Shown: positions 18,792-27,179 of the stretch, piece after piece | Position numbering within the stretch: the stretch's first letter is position 1 | Layout of the letters: every line of letters starts with the position of its first letter | Assembly (NCBI RefSeq): GCF_004001045.1 | Contig: NZ_BIMK01000021.1 | Coordinates: forward strand, 56,053-120,052 | DNA: 64,000 nt | Source: Paenibacillus chibensis | GTDB lineage: Bacteria; Bacillota; Bacilli; Paenibacillales; Paenibacillaceae | Direction of reading: 5' to 3' | The notes under the pieces: model-generated | Told to the model about the DNA's origin: nothing | Seen by the model: the letters and a program-made list of their open reading frames with translations, nothing else | Databases searched by the model: none | Position numbers and translations under genes: made by a program

Positions 18792-19976
18792 TTACCAGTT
18801 CCATAGCGCTACCTTGCCGACTTGAAGGGCGGATACCTCCGAATCGTCTTTCAGCTTTAAAATTTCCTTGGTCGGTCCGGTGACGACAACACCGTAGATC
18901 TTCACCCCGTTTTTCTCCACGTAATCCAGTGTCGCTTTCAAGTCCACAAACGGGATCAGGCGCTTCGCGATGAATTTATGCTTTACCAGTACCTTCAGTG
19001 TATTCACAAAGTTCTCGTCCCGGATATCTCCGGAGCCGTAAACATCCAAAGAGGGATAGGAAGTGACCGAACGCTTCTCTAGCGTCAGGAACCCTGTTTT
19101 TTGCTCCGAAACGTTAGATGGAATGCCATCCTCCGGGAGCCACACGGGATTCATCGGGAACCCGATCGGATTCAGCTCCACTCCGCCATTGAGGCTCCTC
19201 CATTTGGCAGATGCATCCCCGCTGTCGACCGCGAACCATAGCGGATTCATCTCCTTGCCCTTAAACTGCTGCAAAATTTCATCTGTCGTATACAATCGTT
19301 TATACGAGACAAAAGCCTCGGCTACGGTCCCCTCGGGAAGCTTCTGCAGTCTCTCCCACGCTTGATCGCTGTTAAAACCGCTGCTGCCCGGGTATTGAAA
19401 CATGGCCTTGCCGTTTGCTTCGCGGTCCGTCCAGGACAAATCGTACAGCCTCATCCAATTAAAAAGAAAAGAAGCCGAGAAATCGCCAACCTCGATATGT
19501 TCTTTCCCCACCGTCTTGGTTACCGGACTTCTGACCTTCATATTAAAATACGGTCCGGCGTCGCTGCTTAGCCTCACATCCATATTCGGATAGGCTACCG
19601 CGATCGCCGCCTCAATCACATGCCGGTCGGTGTTACCATAGCCGGGATTGCCTAGAGAATAAAATAAGGAGGTCCCGATCGAAGACAAAAACGTGATCCA
19701 GATCAACAGGCTGATCAAGGTAAGCACGGTGTTGATACGGGCTTTCCACTTCCCTTTGCGAAGCAGTCTCGCTTCCCGTTTATGCATTTTCGCATCGTCG
19801 ACGGTCAACGGACTTTGACTCGTATCCCTCCGGTCCGCCTCATTCTCCAGCAGCTCATCCAGATAGGCTTGGTATGTCTCCATCTTCGCAAGCTCCAGCT
19901 CGAGCTCCGCCCGCTCTTCCTCAGGCAGCTTGCCGTCCTTATAATCCTGTAGCTTTCGTTTGAAATCATCGCTCAT
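18792..19976 (-). CDS. Membrane anti-sigma factor of the ECF pair
   Basis: 394-residue protein with a cytoplasmic N-terminus (MSDDFKRKLQDYKDGKLPEE), one membrane helix (about 90-115, TVLTLISLLIWITFLSSIG) and a large extracytoplasmic domain. This is the layout of the YhdL-type sigma-factor regulator that holds SigM-like factors at the membrane. The start at ATG 19976 lies inside the sigma gene (11-base overlap, ATGAGCGATGA), so the two are translationally coupled. A longer frame to 20165 only reads through the sigma gene and is rejected. The signal it senses is unknown. Confidence 0.87.
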   Translation of the reverse strand: MSDDFKRKLQDYKDGKLPEEERAELELELAKMETYQAYLDELLENEADRRDTSQSPLTVDDAKMHKREARLLRKGKWKARINTVLTLISLLIWITFLSSIGTSLFYSLGNPGYGNTDRHVIEAAIAVAYPNMDVRLSSDAGPYFNMKVRSPVTKTVGKEHIEVGDFSASFLFNWMRLYDLSWTDREANGKAMFQYPGSSGFNSDQAWERLQKLPEGTVAEAFVSYKRLYTTDEILQQFKGKEMNPLWFAVDSGDASAKWRSLNGGVELNPIGFPMNPVWLPEDGIPSNVSEQKTGFLTLEKRSVTSYPSLDVYGSGDIRDENFVNTLKVLVKHKFIAKRLIPFVDLKATLDYVEKNGVKIYGVVVTGPTKEILKLKDDSEVSALQVGKVALWNW

Positions 19977-20481
19977 CCTGATCGCTTCCTTCCCGGTTCT
20001 TCCGCAGCTGCTGCCTCGCCCGAAACAGCGATATTTTAAAGTGGGACAGCGTAATGCCCATAATATCCGCGCTTTCCTGATACGAAAATTGATGCAGGTC
20101 ATATAAAATGATTGCCTGCTTCTGCAGCTCGGGCAGCCTTCCGATCCAGGCCAGGAGCGTATCATTGCTTTCCTTTTGCAGCAGCGATTGCTCCGGACCC
20201 GCCTCGTCTTCGGCCGGTATCCGCTCGAAAAACTCGTGCGGCGACACGACGCTGCGTTTCTCCTTGCGCTTCATATCGATAAAAGCGTGATACGCCACGC
20301 GGAAAAGCCACGGCCTGACCTTCTCGTCCTTGTAATTTTCCAGGTGCACGTAGGCACGGTAAAAGGTTTCCTGCACCAGATCCTCCGCGGCAGCATCGTC
20401 TCCGCAAAGGGTCCGTAAATATCGGTAAACATCCGGCATATATTTCCGGTACACGCTTTCGAGTGTGCTGCGCTTCATCAT
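19966..20481 (-). CDS. ECF RNA polymerase sigma factor
   Basis: 171-residue group 4 sigma factor. Region 2 contains DLVQETFYRAYVHLENY and the promoter-melting RPWLFRVAYHAFIDMKRKEK; region 4 has LPELQKQAIILYDLHQFSYQ followed by ESADIMGITLSHFKISLFRARQ. It resembles B. subtilis SigM in size and in its partner. The start ATG ATG follows GAGGGG. TGAAAC, an ECF-type -35 motif, occurs at 20505-20510, but I cannot place a matching -10. Confidence 0.92.
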   Translation of the reverse strand: MMKRSTLESVYRKYMPDVYRYLRTLCGDDAAAEDLVQETFYRAYVHLENYKDEKVRPWLFRVAYHAFIDMKRKEKRSVVSPHEFFERIPAEDEAGPEQSLLQKESNDTLLAWIGRLPELQKQAIILYDLHQFSYQESADIMGITLSHFKISLFRARQQLRKNREGSDQDER

Positions 20482-20635
20482 CCAATCCCCTCATACCTAA
20501 CCACGTTTCAACCATGCGGAAAGTTACATGATATTTAATAAATCTTTCCAAAGCATCTTCCTCTTTCCCATTCCTTCCACTTTACCTGACGATTTCCTGC
20601 AAAAGACCGGAGCATCCTCTCGGAATAATAGCAAT

Positions 20636-20682
20636 CCAAAAAAAGCGGCCCCTGATCTCGGCATGAGATCAAGGACCGCTTT
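20636..20682 (-). terminator. Terminator of the peptide transporter operon
   Basis: AAAGCGG/CCGCTTT and the inner TGATCT/AGATCA pairs form a long stem. On the minus strand it is followed by seven Ts, just beyond the dppC-like gene. Confidence 0.88.
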
Positions 20683-20701
20683 CGTAAGCCAACGGCTTCC
20701 G

Positions 20702-21598
20702 TTAATTTTTCATTTTTGGATCCAGTACATCGCGAAGACCGTCGCCGAGCAGGTTGAACCCGAGCACCGTCAGCATAATCGATACACCCGGGAACACAAC
20801 CGTCCACGGCGCCTTCTGAATGAATTGACGGGAGTCGGACAGCATCTTGCCCCATTCCGGTTCCGGCGGTTGTGCGCCGAGCCCCAGAAATCCTAGAGCC
20901 GCGGCTTCAATGATCGCCGTCGCGATGCCGAGCGTGCCCTGCACGATAATCGGCGTCAGGCTGTTCGGCAAAATATGGCTGATGAGAATCCGCATATTTT
21001 TCATCCCGATCGCCCGGGCCGAGGTAATGTACTCCTCGTTTTTCAGACTGAGCACCTTGGCCCGCACCAGCCGACCGTAGGTCGGAATGTTGACGATCGC
21101 AATGGCATATAGCGCGTTTTGCAGCGAAGGGCCGAGAATGGCAACGATCGCAATCGCGAGCAGAATGCTCGGGAACGCCAGCAATATATCGAACAGCCGC
21201 GAGATGATCATATCCGCCCATCTGCCGAAATACCCGGCGATAATGCCCAAGGCGGTTCCCATGATGATCGAAGCGATAACCGAGAAAAACCCGACCCAGA
21301 GCGAAATGCGCGCGCCATACAACACCCGGCTGAACAAATCCCGGCCCAGGTCATCCGTACCGAACCAGTGGGTGGATGACGGCGGCTTTAACCGGTCCAT
21401 CAGCTGCTGATCCTTATAGCCAAAAGGCGCAACTGCCGGCGCAATCACCGCGATAATGATGAACACCACGATGATGAACAGACCGATCATCGCGGTTTTA
21501 TTTTTGCGGAACGCCCTCCACGCATCACGCCAGGGGCCGGGTACCTCCTCCATGACCGGAGCGGCGGAGGAGCTTGGGTTTACCGTAACTTCTGCCAT
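20702..21598 (-). CDS. Oligopeptide/dipeptide ABC permease (DppC/OppC type)
   Basis: 298-residue inner-membrane permease. After an N-terminal tail (PGPWRDAWRAFRKNKTAMIG) come six membrane helices and the periplasmic HWFGTDDLGRDLFSRVLYGA signature of OppC/DppC. The cytoplasmic EAA loop, contacting the ATPases, is at AAALGFLGLGAQPPEPEWG. Last gene of a five-gene operon, 11 bases after the OppB-type permease. Peptide or nickel import is the family function; substrate not resolved. Confidence 0.93.
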   Translation of the reverse strand: MAEVTVNPSSSAAPVMEEVPGPWRDAWRAFRKNKTAMIGLFIIVVFIIIAVIAPAVAPFGYKDQQLMDRLKPPSSTHWFGTDDLGRDLFSRVLYGARISLWVGFFSVIASIIMGTALGIIAGYFGRWADMIISRLFDILLAFPSILLAIAIVAILGPSLQNALYAIAIVNIPTYGRLVRAKVLSLKNEEYITSARAIGMKNMRILISHILPNSLTPIIVQGTLGIATAIIEAAALGFLGLGAQPPEPEWGKMLSDSRQFIQKAPWTVVFPGVSIMLTVLGFNLLGDGLRDVLDPKMKN

Positions 21599-21609
21599 GT
21601 CCTTCCCCC

Positions 21610-22614
21610 TTACTTGTACTGGATGCGCGGATCAATCAAGGCGTACAGCAGATCCACAATCAGATTAATAACGATAAACAGGAACGCAATAATGAGGATG
21701 CCGCTCTGAATGACCGGATAGTCCCGGGAGCTGATCGCTTCGAAAATATACCGGCCCACCCCCGGCCAAGCGAAGATGGTTTCCGTCAGTACCGCTCCGC
21801 CAAGCAGCGAACCGGTCTGCAGGCCAATGACGGTCAGCACGGGAATGGAGGCATTCTTCAGCGCATGCTTGTACACCACAAAGAACTGGGACAAGCCTTT
21901 CGCCTTGGCCGTGCGCACGAAATCGGACTTCATGACCTCCAGCATGCTGGAACGCGTCATGCGCGCAATGACGGCCATCGGAATGGTGCCAAGCGCGATG
22001 CTTGGGAGCACCAGATGCTTGATCACCGTCCACAGCTGATCCCAGCGGCCGGCGATGATCGAGTCGATGATATACAGGTTCGTGACCGACTCCACCGGGT
22101 CGCGCTGGTCCATCCGGCCGATCGAAGGCAGCCAGTGCAGCTTGATCGAGAAAATCCACTGCTCCATCAGCCCCAGCCAGAAGATCGGCATGGAGACTCC
22201 GATCAACGCAATCACCATAATAACGTAGTCAAACCAGGAATTTTGCCTCCAGGCGCTGATGATCCCCGCATTCATCCCGACGAAGGTCGCGAACAGCATG
22301 CTTGTCATGGTCAGCTCCAGCGTGGCGGCAAGATACGGCAACATTTCCTTGGCAATCGGTTCTTTCGTCCGAATCGATTTGCCCAGATCACCTTTCACCA
22401 GGTCACCCAGATACGTACCATACTGCTGGAGCCAGGGCTTGTTCAGCCCCAGCTGCTCCCGCAGCGCCTCCTTGGATTGCTCGGTGGCCTTTTGGCCGAG
22501 AATCGTTTCGGCCGGATCCCCCGGAATGGCATGGATAATGGAAAAGACAATGATCGTCATCCCGATCAGGACCGGGATCAGAATCAACAGGCGTTTCAAT
22601 ACGTATGAGCTCAA
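21610..22614 (-). CDS. Oligopeptide/dipeptide ABC permease (DppB/OppB type)
   Basis: 334-residue inner-membrane permease with six membrane helices. MSSYVLKRLLILIPVLIGMT at the N-terminus and HAIPGDPAETILG are typical of DppB/OppB. The ATPase-contacting loop reads TETIFAWPGVGRYIFEAISS near the C-terminus. It lies 17 bases downstream of the solute-binding protein gene and pairs with the DppC-type permease. Confidence 0.93.
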   Translation of the reverse strand: MSSYVLKRLLILIPVLIGMTIIVFSIIHAIPGDPAETILGQKATEQSKEALREQLGLNKPWLQQYGTYLGDLVKGDLGKSIRTKEPIAKEMLPYLAATLELTMTSMLFATFVGMNAGIISAWRQNSWFDYVIMVIALIGVSMPIFWLGLMEQWIFSIKLHWLPSIGRMDQRDPVESVTNLYIIDSIIAGRWDQLWTVIKHLVLPSIALGTIPMAVIARMTRSSMLEVMKSDFVRTAKAKGLSQFFVVYKHALKNASIPVLTVIGLQTGSLLGGAVLTETIFAWPGVGRYIFEAISSRDYPVIQSGILIIAFLFIVINLIVDLLYALIDPRIQYK

Positions 22615-22631
22615 AGCAATTCACCTGCCGA

Positions 22632-24302
22632 TTATTCAAAGTAGACGTTGCTGTAGGCTTCGGTTCCGGTTGGAGATGGCACATATCCTTTCAGGTTGGC
22701 TTTGGCGGCCAAGATTGGCGTCGTATGCACGAGCGGAATCCAAGGGATATCCTTTTTGATCATTTCCTGCGATTGCTTATACAGTTCCACACGCTTGTCC
22801 TGGCTGACTTCCTTCTGGGCTTCGATCAGAACTTTATGAAGATCCTCATTCACGTAGAAGCTGCGGTTGTTGCCCGGAATGGAGTCCTTATCCAGCAAGG
22901 TATAGATAAAGTTATCCGGGTCACCGTTGTCGCCTGTCCAGCCCATCATGTAGATGTCATCCTTGGCGCCGGCTTTCGTATCGTCGAGATACGTCGCCCA
23001 CTCCGGAGACTGGATGTTGACCTTCACGCCGATTTTCTCAAAATCAGCCTGGATTGCTTCGGCCACTTTCTTGCCGTCAGGCATGTAAGGGCGGGATACC
23101 GGCATCGCATAGAACGTCACAGGATCCGGCAATCCGTTCGGATATCCGGCATCTGCCAGCAGCTTTTTCGCCGTATCCAGATTGTAATCATAATCCTGAA
23201 TGCTATCGTTGTAGCCCCACAGCGTAGGAGGCATCGGGTTTACGGCTGGTTTGGCCTGCCCTGCAAAGAAGGCATCGATAATGCCCTGTTTATTGACCGC
23301 GTGGCTCAGTGCTTCTCTCACTTTTACATTATCAAACGGCTTTTTCTTCAGGTTGAAGCCGAGGTAAGCGACGTTGAAGGAAGGACGGTTGATCTTCTGC
23401 AAATCGCTTTTGCTTTCGAGCACGGACAGATCATCCGGGTTCAAATCCTCCATGATGTCGATTTCTCCGTTTTGCAGCGCGTTGAAGCGTGCGGAGTTGT
23501 CCGGGATGGAGCGGACGATGACTTTATTCAGCTTCGGCAGCCCTTGCTTCCAGTAGTTCGGATTCTTTTCGAGCGTAATGGAGTCATTGCGCTTCCACTC
23601 TTTGAAGACGAATGGGCCTGTGCCGACCGGCTCGTTCTTGAAATTCTCCTTCTTCTCCTTGATCGCCGTCGGGCTGGCGATGCCAAAGCAGGTCATGGCG
23701 ATATTTTGCAGGAACGGCGCTTGCGGTTGTGTCAGCGTGAATTCGACCGTATTGGCATCCACTGCTGTTACGTCCTTAATGACGCGCGAGCCGTCCGGTC
23801 CAAACATGGAATCATAGTAGTCGAAGGAATCGTCTGTGAACTTGTATTCGCTCTTCGGATCGCTCCAGCGTTTGAAGTTGAACACAACGGCGTCTGCGTT
23901 AAAATCCGTGCCGTCATGGAATTTCACGCCCTGGCGCAGCTTGAACGTATATTTCAGGCCATCCGGGGATACTTGCCAGCTCTCGGCGAGCGCCGGTTGA
24001 ACCTCGGTTTCCCCTTCTTTGTACTCGAGCAGAGAATCGAATACCTGGTGACCGATTTTCAAGGACTCTCCATCGGTTACGATCGCCGGATCCAGCGCTA
24101 CCGAATCTCCGCCGCGGCCGAATACGAGCGTATCCTGCGTTTTTTTCTCCTCCGGCTTCGGCTCCTCTTTCTTCTCATTGCCGTTGTCGGTTGTCTTCGG
24201 CGTCTCGGATGCCTGCTGATTGTCGCTCTTGCTGCCGCATCCCGCAAGCGCAAAGACGAATACCATCGTCAGTGCCAGGAACATGCTTGTCCATCTCTTC
24301 AT
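22632..24302 (-). CDS. Peptide-binding lipoprotein (family 5 solute-binding protein)
   Basis: 556-residue extracellular lipoprotein of the DppA/OppA family. Lipobox LAGC at about residues 18-21 follows a hydrophobic signal (MFLALTMVFVFA); a Lys/Glu-rich linker (30-60) separates it from the binding lobes. Conserved SBP_bac_5 sequence ESWQVSPDGLKYTFKLRQGV precedes KFHDGTDFNADAVVFNFKRW. ATG 24302 (MKRWTS) has AAAGGGG upstream. It captures peptides, or similar ligands, for the neighbouring permeases. A 276-base gap with a repeat copy separates it from the ATPase genes. Confidence 0.93.
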   Translation of the reverse strand: MKRWTSMFLALTMVFVFALAGCGSKSDNQQASETPKTTDNGNEKKEEPKPEEKKTQDTLVFGRGGDSVALDPAIVTDGESLKIGHQVFDSLLEYKEGETEVQPALAESWQVSPDGLKYTFKLRQGVKFHDGTDFNADAVVFNFKRWSDPKSEYKFTDDSFDYYDSMFGPDGSRVIKDVTAVDANTVEFTLTQPQAPFLQNIAMTCFGIASPTAIKEKKENFKNEPVGTGPFVFKEWKRNDSITLEKNPNYWKQGLPKLNKVIVRSIPDNSARFNALQNGEIDIMEDLNPDDLSVLESKSDLQKINRPSFNVAYLGFNLKKKPFDNVKVREALSHAVNKQGIIDAFFAGQAKPAVNPMPPTLWGYNDSIQDYDYNLDTAKKLLADAGYPNGLPDPVTFYAMPVSRPYMPDGKKVAEAIQADFEKIGVKVNIQSPEWATYLDDTKAGAKDDIYMMGWTGDNGDPDNFIYTLLDKDSIPGNNRSFYVNEDLHKVLIEAQKEVSQDKRVELYKQSQEMIKKDIPWIPLVHTTPILAAKANLKGYVPSPTGTEAYSNVYFE

Positions 24303-24365
24303 TGTTTTTTCCCCTTTCTTTTCTGGCTCCATGCTGAGAATAGTTCGAGTTTTCGGATGGGTGAC

Positions 24366-24422
24366 TACGGTAACGGCTCGTACTTCGGGTCGCTGTTGTC
24401 TCCAAATCGATTCCGTCCCCTC
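24366..24422 (+). repeat. Dispersed hairpin repeat, short copy
   Basis: About 57 bases, including TCGCTGTTGTCTCCAAAT and CGATTCCGTCCCCTC, match the outer parts of the longer element at 30597-30720. The hairpin core is missing here, so it looks like an internally deleted copy. It lies in the 276-base gap between the oppF-like gene and the binding-protein gene. Confidence 0.7.
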
Positions 24423-24578
24423 AGATTACCTCCACCTCTTACAGGAACAACTCAGCCTTCAGGCCATTCTCCACGGATAGAATGTTATATGCGGGACCTT
24501 GCCGGACCCCTTCGGAATCCTGAAAACCTTGCAAGGCCTTGAAGCAGCAGTTACGCCGCGTGAAACCAATGGAATCGG

Positions 24579-25568
24579 CTACTGTATCCCCGACAAAGCC
24601 GGCGTATACAGATGGCAGGCCGTCATGTGACCGCCCCCCGTATCCAGCAGCTGAGGGCGCACCTCGCTGCAGACCTTCATCGCCTTCGGGCATCGGGTGT
24701 GAAAAGCGCAGCCCACCGGCGCATTGGCCGGGCTCGGCACTTCCCCCTGCAGAATGATCCGCTGCCTTTTGAAATCCGGATCAGGCTCCGGCACGGCCGA
24801 GAGTAACGCCTGTGTATACGGATGCTGCGGCTTGTCATACAGCTGATGCTTGTCCGCGATTTCGACGATCCGCCCGAGGTACATGACCGCGACGCGGTCG
24901 CAAATATGCTTCACCACGCTGAGGTCATGGGCGATAAAGATATACGTCAGGTTGAATTCGTTCTGTAAATCCTGCAGCAGGTTAATGACCTGCGATTGGA
25001 TCGATACATCAAGCGCCGATACCGGCTCATCCGCAACGATCAGCTTCGGCTGCAGGGTGAGCGCCCGGGCAATCCCGATCCGCTGCCGCTGCCCGCCGGA
25101 GAATTGATGCGGATAACGGTGCAGATGCGTCCGGGTCAAGCCCACCACATCGATCAGCTTCTCGATCCGCTGCTGCCGTTCTTTGCGGCTCTTGATGCCG
25201 TGCACGATCAGCGGCTCCTCCAAAATACGCTGCACGCTGTGCCGCGGATCGAGCGAGGAGTACGGATCCTGGAAAACGATCTGCATGTCCCGGCGCTGCT
25301 TGCGCATTTCCTCGTTGGACAATCCGGTGATTTCCCGGCCTTCGAACAGCACTTTCCCTTCGCTCGGCTCAATTAAACGCAGGATCGAGCGTCCCGTCGT
25401 CGATTTGCCGCAGCCCGATTCGCCGACCAAACCGAAGGTTTCCCCCCGGCGTACGGAAAAGGAAATATCGTCGACGGCTTTGACTTGTCCGACCGTCTTG
25501 TTCCACAGCCCCTTGCGGATGGGAAAATACTTTTTCAGATGCGAAACCTCTAGCAGTGTCTCACTCAT
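24579..25568 (-). CDS. Peptide ABC transporter ATPase (OppF/DppF type)
   Basis: 329-residue ATPase. Walker A LVGESGCGKSTTGRSIL, Q-loop IVFQDPYSSLDPR, signature FSGGQRQRIGIARALTL, Walker B LIVADEPVSALDVSI and the switch His in FIAHDLSVV are all intact. The C-terminal oligopeptide-transporter extension VGCAFHTRCPKAMKVC carries the Cys cluster often holding Fe-S. It overlaps the upstream OppD-type gene by ATGA. Confidence 0.94.
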   Translation of the reverse strand: MSETLLEVSHLKKYFPIRKGLWNKTVGQVKAVDDISFSVRRGETFGLVGESGCGKSTTGRSILRLIEPSEGKVLFEGREITGLSNEEMRKQRRDMQIVFQDPYSSLDPRHSVQRILEEPLIVHGIKSRKERQQRIEKLIDVVGLTRTHLHRYPHQFSGGQRQRIGIARALTLQPKLIVADEPVSALDVSIQSQVINLLQDLQNEFNLTYIFIAHDLSVVKHICDRVAVMYLGRIVEIADKHQLYDKPQHPYTQALLSAVPEPDPDFKRQRIILQGEVPSPANAPVGCAFHTRCPKAMKVCSEVRPQLLDTGGGHMTACHLYTPALSGIQ

Positions 25569-26554
25569 ACGGCATCCTCCTGTGGGGTCTCATGCAGCCA
25601 GCACCGGCAACTGTGACCGGCTTCCTGCTCCGTCAAATTTGGCAGCGCTTCCAAGCATTTTTGCATCACATGCGGACATCTGGCGGCAAAGCGGCATCCC
25701 TGCATATTTTTGCTGAGGACCGGTACGTTGCCCGGGATGGAATACAGCCGCTCCCTCGTCTCGTTCATGCGCGGTACGGATTGAATCAGCCCCTGCGTGT
25801 ACGGATGAAGCGGATTTTTGAAAATGTCGTGCACGCTGCCTTCCTCCACCACCGTGCCGGCATACATGACCGCGACGCGATGGCACATTTCGGCAACGAC
25901 GCCGAGATCATGCGTGATCATCATGACGGCCATGCCCTGCTCTTCGTTCAGACGGCGGATCAAATCCAGAATCTGCGCCTGAATCGTTACATCCAAGGCA
26001 GTCGTCGGTTCGTCGGCGATCAGGACCTCCGGATTGCAGGCGATCGACATCGCGATCATGACCCGCTGCCTCATCCCGCCGGAAAGCTGATGCGGATACT
26101 CATCGATGATGGATTCCGCTCGTGCAATCCCCACCTTCTTCAGCATGTCGAGCGTAATGGAGCGCGCCTTCCTGCGGCTGACACCCCGGTGCAGGCGTAC
26201 CGTTTCCGTAATCTGCTGGCCGATCGTAAAGAGGGGGTTAAGCGAAGTCATCGGCTCCTGAAAGATCATGGAAATCGAGTTGCCGCGAATTTTCCGCATC
26301 TCCCATTCCCTCATCGGAACGATATCCTTCCCTTTGAAAAGGATAGATCCGCTTACAATCTTGCCTGGCGGATGAGGAACAAGCTTCAGCACCGACAGGG
26401 AGGTCACGCTTTTGCCGCAGCCGGATTCGCCTACGACACCGAGCACTTCACCCGGGTTCAGATACAAATCGACACCGTCAACAGCCGGAATTTCTCCACG
26501 ATCCGTGAAAAAATGCGTCCGCAGATCCTTGATCTCGAGTATTGGCTTGCCCAT
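25565..26554 (-). CDS. Peptide ABC transporter ATPase (OppD/DppD type)
   Basis: 329-residue ATPase and first gene of the importer operon. Walker A VVGESGCGKSVTSLSVL, signature LSGGMRQRVMIAMSIA, Walker B VLIADEPTTALDVTI, and the C-terminal CRFAARCPHVMQKC extension. The start at ATG 26554 (MGKPILEIKDL) has AAAGGAG 9 bases upstream; the longer frame to 26683 lacks a site. Its stop overlaps the OppF-type start by four bases. Confidence 0.94.
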   Translation of the reverse strand: MGKPILEIKDLRTHFFTDRGEIPAVDGVDLYLNPGEVLGVVGESGCGKSVTSLSVLKLVPHPPGKIVSGSILFKGKDIVPMREWEMRKIRGNSISMIFQEPMTSLNPLFTIGQQITETVRLHRGVSRRKARSITLDMLKKVGIARAESIIDEYPHQLSGGMRQRVMIAMSIACNPEVLIADEPTTALDVTIQAQILDLIRRLNEEQGMAVMMITHDLGVVAEMCHRVAVMYAGTVVEEGSVHDIFKNPLHPYTQGLIQSVPRMNETRERLYSIPGNVPVLSKNMQGCRFAARCPHVMQKCLEALPNLTEQEAGHSCRCWLHETPQEDAV

Positions 26555-27084
26555 GCAAAAACTCCTTTGTGCTAGTAATGGGTGGCTTGATGGAACAATT
26601 GAACGAAGGTCAAATGGGTGCAAAAAACAGCCCTGCCACTCGCCTTTTTTAAAGGACATGCAATCAGGTTCAGGTTCTAACACGTTTTCAGGTTTGCTGT
26701 TTTGCTGGAATTCCCTTTACGGATGGACGTTGTTAAAGTTACAGCGCTTAAATTTTGAATTAAATTACGTTAACCCGAGGTCGAACAAGATGTGCTTGGC
26801 AGAATGCTTTGGTAGGAATAAGCAGGAATGGTTATGCATGATTGTGTAGTGAAGTCGTAGGAGTAATTGTGACTTCTGTCTGCATAAGAAGTGAGTCAAG
26901 CTTGGGATGAATGGGTCTGGGATGGATAAAATCGTTGAATAGCATCAGATTCCGCAGATAGTATAAAACTATTGTTGTTTAATACAAAACTTTACTATAA
27001 GAAATAGACAGTTTCAAGAAATTTTTTACAGCATGTCAGAATTATATTCAGACATATTTCTACATATTCATACAAAATTAGTCA
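26555..27084. other. AT-rich upstream region of the peptide importer operon
   Basis: About 530 bases without a credible gene, distinctly AT-rich toward 26960-27080. It must hold the importer promoter. I looked for a CodY box (AATTTTCWGAAAATT); GTTTCAAGAAATTTT near 27010 is close but has the wrong spacing. Nothing else was identified. Confidence 0.4.
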
Positions 27085-27141
27085 TAAAAAATAAAAATGC
27101 AAAATACTTGACCGGGCTAAGGTCATGATTTTGCATTTTAC
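27085..27141 (-). terminator. Terminator of glpKD
   Basis: AAAATGCAAAAT pairs with ATTTTGCATTTT, with inner TGACC/GGTCA pairing. On the minus strand it continues into TTTATTTTTT, downstream of glpD. Confidence 0.8.
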
Positions 27142-27179
27142 GCTCCGATTCGCTGTCTCTCGCAATCCAGGGGTACGTT

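Noticed and set aside
20505..20510. ECF autoregulatory promoter (TGAAAC) before the sigma gene
   Set aside because: No CGTC-like -10 at 16-17 bases, and the start point would fall at the start codon. Listed only as a note under the gene.
22605..24542. 645-codon plus-strand frame
   Set aside because: Antisense shadow of the peptide-binding lipoprotein gene, which has signal peptide, lipobox and family motifs.
27005..27025. CodY box before the peptide importer operon
   Set aside because: GTTTCAAGAAATTTT has two bases between C and G where the consensus has one.
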